DNA of 9,189 nt from Bacteroidota bacterium (lineage in GTDB: Bacteria > Bacteroidota > Ignavibacteria > UBA10030 > UBA8401). The notes below the pieces were generated by a model. That model worked only from the letters and a program-made list of their open reading frames with translations, was not told where the DNA came from and searched no databases. The stretch lies in contig JAVBYH010000209.1 of assembly GCA_030824175.1 (NCBI GenBank), forward strand, positions 1-9,189, written 5' to 3'. This document shows, piece by piece, positions 7,801 to 9,189 of the stretch (its first letter is position 1; each line of letters starts with the position of its first letter). The position numbers and the translations under genes were made by a program.

Positions 7801-8019
7801 CGCTCCTCCGGACACGGCGGCAACAAATCCGTATCGGGAGCCGTACGCCATCGCCGCAAGGAGCGGAAAAATTATCGACCACGGCACGTTAATAGATATT
7901 TCCCCCACCGTCAGGGCGATGCCAAAGCGGGAGCACGCGAGGCATACAATTCCCATGACGAGAGCATTGAGGTATTTTCTCCGCGTACCGTGCCTGCTTA
8001 CATTGTTGATGGGCGTCAT
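4873..8019 (-). CDS. Membrane-bound hybrid histidine kinase with three PAS domains
   Basis: A 1048-aa inner-membrane sensor. Residues 15-263 contain about eight hydrophobic segments (roughly 17-36, 46-60, 64-82, 88-108, 118-143, 161-187, 207-231, 244-263). This resembles MASE1 in size and segment number, but I do not see its usual proline-rich motif, so the domain is left unassigned. Three PAS domains follow (about 285-405, 415-525, 534-645). HisKA has His671 in GGIAHDFNNLL. HATPase_c has N779/N783/E786, the G1 box DTGSGM (832-837), DPFFTTK and the G2 box GRGLGLS (856-862). The C-terminal receiver has D922/D923/E924, phospho-acceptor D968, T995 and K1018. All catalytic positions are intact. 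The start is fixed by an in-frame TGA three codons upstream (8029-8031). The HisKA segment is of the same HDFNN class as in the double-receiver kinase at 618-2537. The gene lies 85 bp downstream of pgi with no terminator between, so it may be read through from pgi. Confidence 0.92.
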   Translation of the reverse strand: MTPINNVSRHGTRRKYLNALVMGIVCLACSRFGIALTVGEISINVPWSIIFPLLAAMAYGSRYGFVAAVSGGALFPFLLWANNGWANVLNFFLLSLFYVSIGSLNGLTIVKGKYSVAVRLAAVLVLFSLVMSLSYLYVFNWFLQFNPPFWVQSAASSIDNGILYVFVVKDTINFIVLAVMAEVFLCLPPVRTFFGLPVEANMAANTKIAISTTFFSAILWAVFTLLEVFLAGDSAIVHHDPKQVNLFMLAVGGLLAGRVIIQFAQKRFDVEHALQEHVDALGSSEARLKKTQELAHLGSWELDIASGTLIWSDEVFHIFGLRSQEFTPTYENFLEVIHPDDRAAVSMAYGESMRLGNDGYEIVHRIVRRSTGEVRFVYERCEHQRDTSGRIVRSVGMVLDITDRKSAEQVLLEKSEEVERYFASSLDMLCIAGIDGRFIRLNPEWEKVLGYTLAELEGRIFLEFVHPDDMQSTLNAISKLGAGEPVLSFENRYRAKDGSYRWIEWRSQPQGELIYAAARDISDRKLADKKLRESEETLRAITTNIPDSILQCDRSGRIRYVNRIPVDMTREQILSSTLLDIVPPDHRPTVERALHAAFLEGKTTIFETTGPEHDGRVRSYEVCASPIVVGETVVSAVFLARDITERKNAEQLVRDMQRRESIGILSGGIAHDFNNLLGVMLGNVSLAQEQLPADHPAAKNIEKAVAAMERAAHLTRQMLAYSGKGKFQNIMIDIASVIREHASLFGVSLPKNVKLTTHLPSTPLFVNGDSGQIEQIVMNLIINGGEAIGDRQGMVTVTLTAVTLGRDELLPFGRLTNSTLDEGRYALLVVTDTGSGMSRDTINKIFDPFFTTKFTGRGLGLSAVLGIIQGHKGGISVESIEGAGTAFRIVLPVVPSPNPGEESVLVERSKEPAAGTMILVVDDEEDVAAMAKEMLEAGHYRASFELLPARGIEFYRQHRSEIGMVLVDLTMPEMSGKEVVEALHAIDPDVKVIITSGYSEEDVTRKIGNAKVSAFIQKPYRLQSLLSIVHTVMHDRNSPMGGATIYST

Positions 8020-8104
8020 AGTATCGTCTCAATCGATGCGTGTCAGTGTGAACGGCTCGAACAACCCGTCGAAGGTGAGAGCATTGTCGCGCATCCCGAA
8101 GGCG
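8020..8104. other. 85-bp gap between pgi and the membrane kinase
   Basis: I find no intrinsic terminator here: the best inverted repeat is a 6-bp GATGCG/CGCATC pair about 50 bases apart, without a T-run. I also find no convincing promoter; a -10-like GATACT abuts the start codon and has no matching -35. Ribosome binding for the kinase is at best weak (GAGACG ending 5 bases before the ATG). Co-transcription with pgi is possible but unproven. Confidence 0.5.
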
Positions 8105-9189
8105 TCACACCGTTCCTGATTGCCTGCACTTGCGGATGAGCGTATTCGTCGAACTGTCGTGCATGAGGGCGGATTCGGTTGCGCTTTCGAGTTCGGGGAT
8201 GATCCGTGTGGCGAGCACCTTCCCCAATTCGACGCCCCATTGATCGAACGGGTCGAGGTCCCAGATCGCACCCTGCGTGAATACGCTGTGTTCGTACAAT
8301 GCGACGAGCTTCCCCAGCGCCTGTGGAGTCAGCCGCTCCATGAGGATCGTCGTGGACGGGCGGTTGCCTTCGAATGTCTTATGCGGCACGAGAGCTTCCG
8401 GCACGCCTTCCGCCCGCACCTCGTCCGATGTCTTTCCAAAGGCAAGTGCCTCCGCCTGCGCGATCATATTGGCCATGAGCAGGTTGTGGTGTCGGCCGAG
8501 CGCGTGGATCGGCTCGACGAAACCGATGAAGTCGCAGGGAATAAGTTTCGTCCCCTGATGGATGAGTTGATAGAAGGAATGCTGGCCGTTCGTGCCGGGC
8601 TCTCCCCAGTAGATCGGACCCGTCTGATAGTCGACCGCGTTGCCATCGAGCGTGACCCGCTTGCCGTTGCTCTCCATCGTCAACTGCTGGAGATACGCCG
8701 GGAATCGCTTCATATATTGTTCATACGGAAGCACGGCGATCGTCTGCGCGCCGAAGAAATTATTGTACCACAGCCCCAGGAGTCCCATGAGCACAGGCAG
8801 GTTGCGCTCGAACGGGGCCGTGCGGAAATGCTCGTCCATCTGATGGAACCCGTCGAGCATCTCCCGGAACTTGTCGGGACCGATGGCGATCATTGTCGAG
8901 AGGCCGATCGCCGAACACATCGAGTACCGGCCCCCGACCCAATCCCAGAACCCAAACATGTTCTCCGTATCGATGCCGAACTTCGCCACCAATGCGGCGT
9001 TCGTCGAGACTGCAACGAAATGCCGGGCGACGGCGGCGTCGTCCTTCAGCGTCCTGAGCGCCCATTCCCGCGCCGAGAGCGCATTCGTCATCGTCTCCTG
9101 CGTCGTGAAGGTTTTCGACGCGATGATGAAGAGTGTCTCTTCGGCTTCCAGATCGTGAGTGGCCTCGGCGAAATCAGTGCCGTCCACAT
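8105..9189 (-). CDS. pgi: Glucose-6-phosphate isomerase, C-terminal part (5' end outside window)
   Basis: This is the last 360 residues plus a split codon of a bacterial phosphoglucose isomerase, which interconverts glucose-6-phosphate and fructose-6-phosphate in the cytoplasm at the entry to glycolysis and gluconeogenesis. Visible family marks, numbered from the first complete codon, are VDGTDF (1-6), ASKTFTTQETMTN (23-35), the signature DWVGGRYS (82-89), WGEPGTNGQH with the catalytic Glu196, His228 at the place of the ring-opening His, and FDQWGVELGK with the active-site Lys323. The end HDSSTNTLIRK is also typical. The full-length enzyme is about 550 residues in this family, so roughly 185 N-terminal residues lie beyond the edge. 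The first in-frame codon, GTG at 9185-9187, is the internal Val of the SNVDGT-like motif and not a start; the split codon before it ends in AT, which fits Asn. No sign of disruption. Confidence 0.97.
   Translation of the reverse strand, partial: VDGTDFAEATHDLEAEETLFIIASKTFTTQETMTNALSAREWALRTLKDDAAVARHFVAVSTNAALVAKFGIDTENMFGFWDWVGGRYSMCSAIGLSTMIAIGPDKFREMLDGFHQMDEHFRTAPFERNLPVLMGLLGLWYNNFFGAQTIAVLPYEQYMKRFPAYLQQLTMESNGKRVTLDGNAVDYQTGPIYWGEPGTNGQHSFYQLIHQGTKLIPCDFIGFVEPIHALGRHHNLLMANMIAQAEALAFGKTSDEVRAEGVPEALVPHKTFEGNRPSTTILMERLTPQALGKLVALYEHSVFTQGAIWDLDPFDQWGVELGKVLATRIIPELESATESALMHDSSTNTLIRKCRQSGTV

Noticed and set aside
8020..8104. Intrinsic terminator after pgi
   Set aside because: Only a 6-bp inverted repeat with a loop of about 50 bases and no T-run was found.
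8029..8271. 80-aa minus-strand open frame ending in the pgi-kinase gap, with a protein-like C-terminus (TFDGLFEPFTLTRID)
   Set aside because: Two thirds of it overlaps the intact 3' end of pgi in another frame, pgi ends normally at its HDSSTN motif, and no family is recognised. It could be a remnant gene end, but the support is too thin.
8105..9187. GTG at 9185-9187 as the start of pgi
   Set aside because: It is the internal Val of the conserved SN(V/I)DGT segment; the gene continues beyond the window.

Overview
This window is a densely packed, strictly co-directional block. All six recognisable genes lie on the minus strand, so transcription runs from the right edge (position 9189) to the left edge. 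The DNA is moderately GC-rich. Most start codons lack a clear Shine-Dalgarno sequence, and the main content is multi-domain PAS/histidine-kinase proteins. This suits an environmental, signalling-rich bacterium, possibly of the Bacteroidota/Chlorobiota (FCB) group, but nothing seen here fixes the phylum.

Layout in transcription order: (1) 8105-9189, the C-terminal two thirds of glucose-6-phosphate isomerase (pgi), cut by the window edge. (2) 4873-8019, a 1048-aa membrane hybrid histidine kinase: about eight hydrophobic segments, three PAS domains, HisKA, HATPase_c and a C-terminal receiver. (3) 3015-4799, a soluble PocR-PAS histidine kinase without its own receiver. (4) 2550-2999, a stand-alone receiver of the Rcp1 type. 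(5) 618-2537, a hybrid kinase with receivers at both ends (REC-PAS-HisKA-HATPase-REC). (6) 116-592, a small exported or lipid-anchored SnoaL/DUF4440-like (NTF2-fold) protein. Positions 1-117 hold a cluster of palindromic repeats, and the window starts inside it.

The four signalling genes contain three HisKA/HATPase cores and four receivers, but no HPt domain and no DNA-binding or enzymatic output domain. The block therefore looks like a phosphotransfer network whose final output is encoded elsewhere or acts by protein contact. The receiver-less PocR kinase and the Rcp1-like receiver 15 bp downstream resemble a Cph1/Rcp1-type cognate pair. Genes 3, 4 and 5 also share one reading frame and are separated only by one stop codon plus five or four sense codons. 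This is the most striking structural feature of the window. A promoter-like site with phased repeats lies at the head of that trio, between genes 2 and 3.

No gene-free stretch exceeds 300 bases. The gaps are 1-115, 593-617, 2538-2549, 3000-3014, 4800-4872 and 8020-8104. I saw no tRNA, rRNA, CRISPR array, transposase or phage gene.
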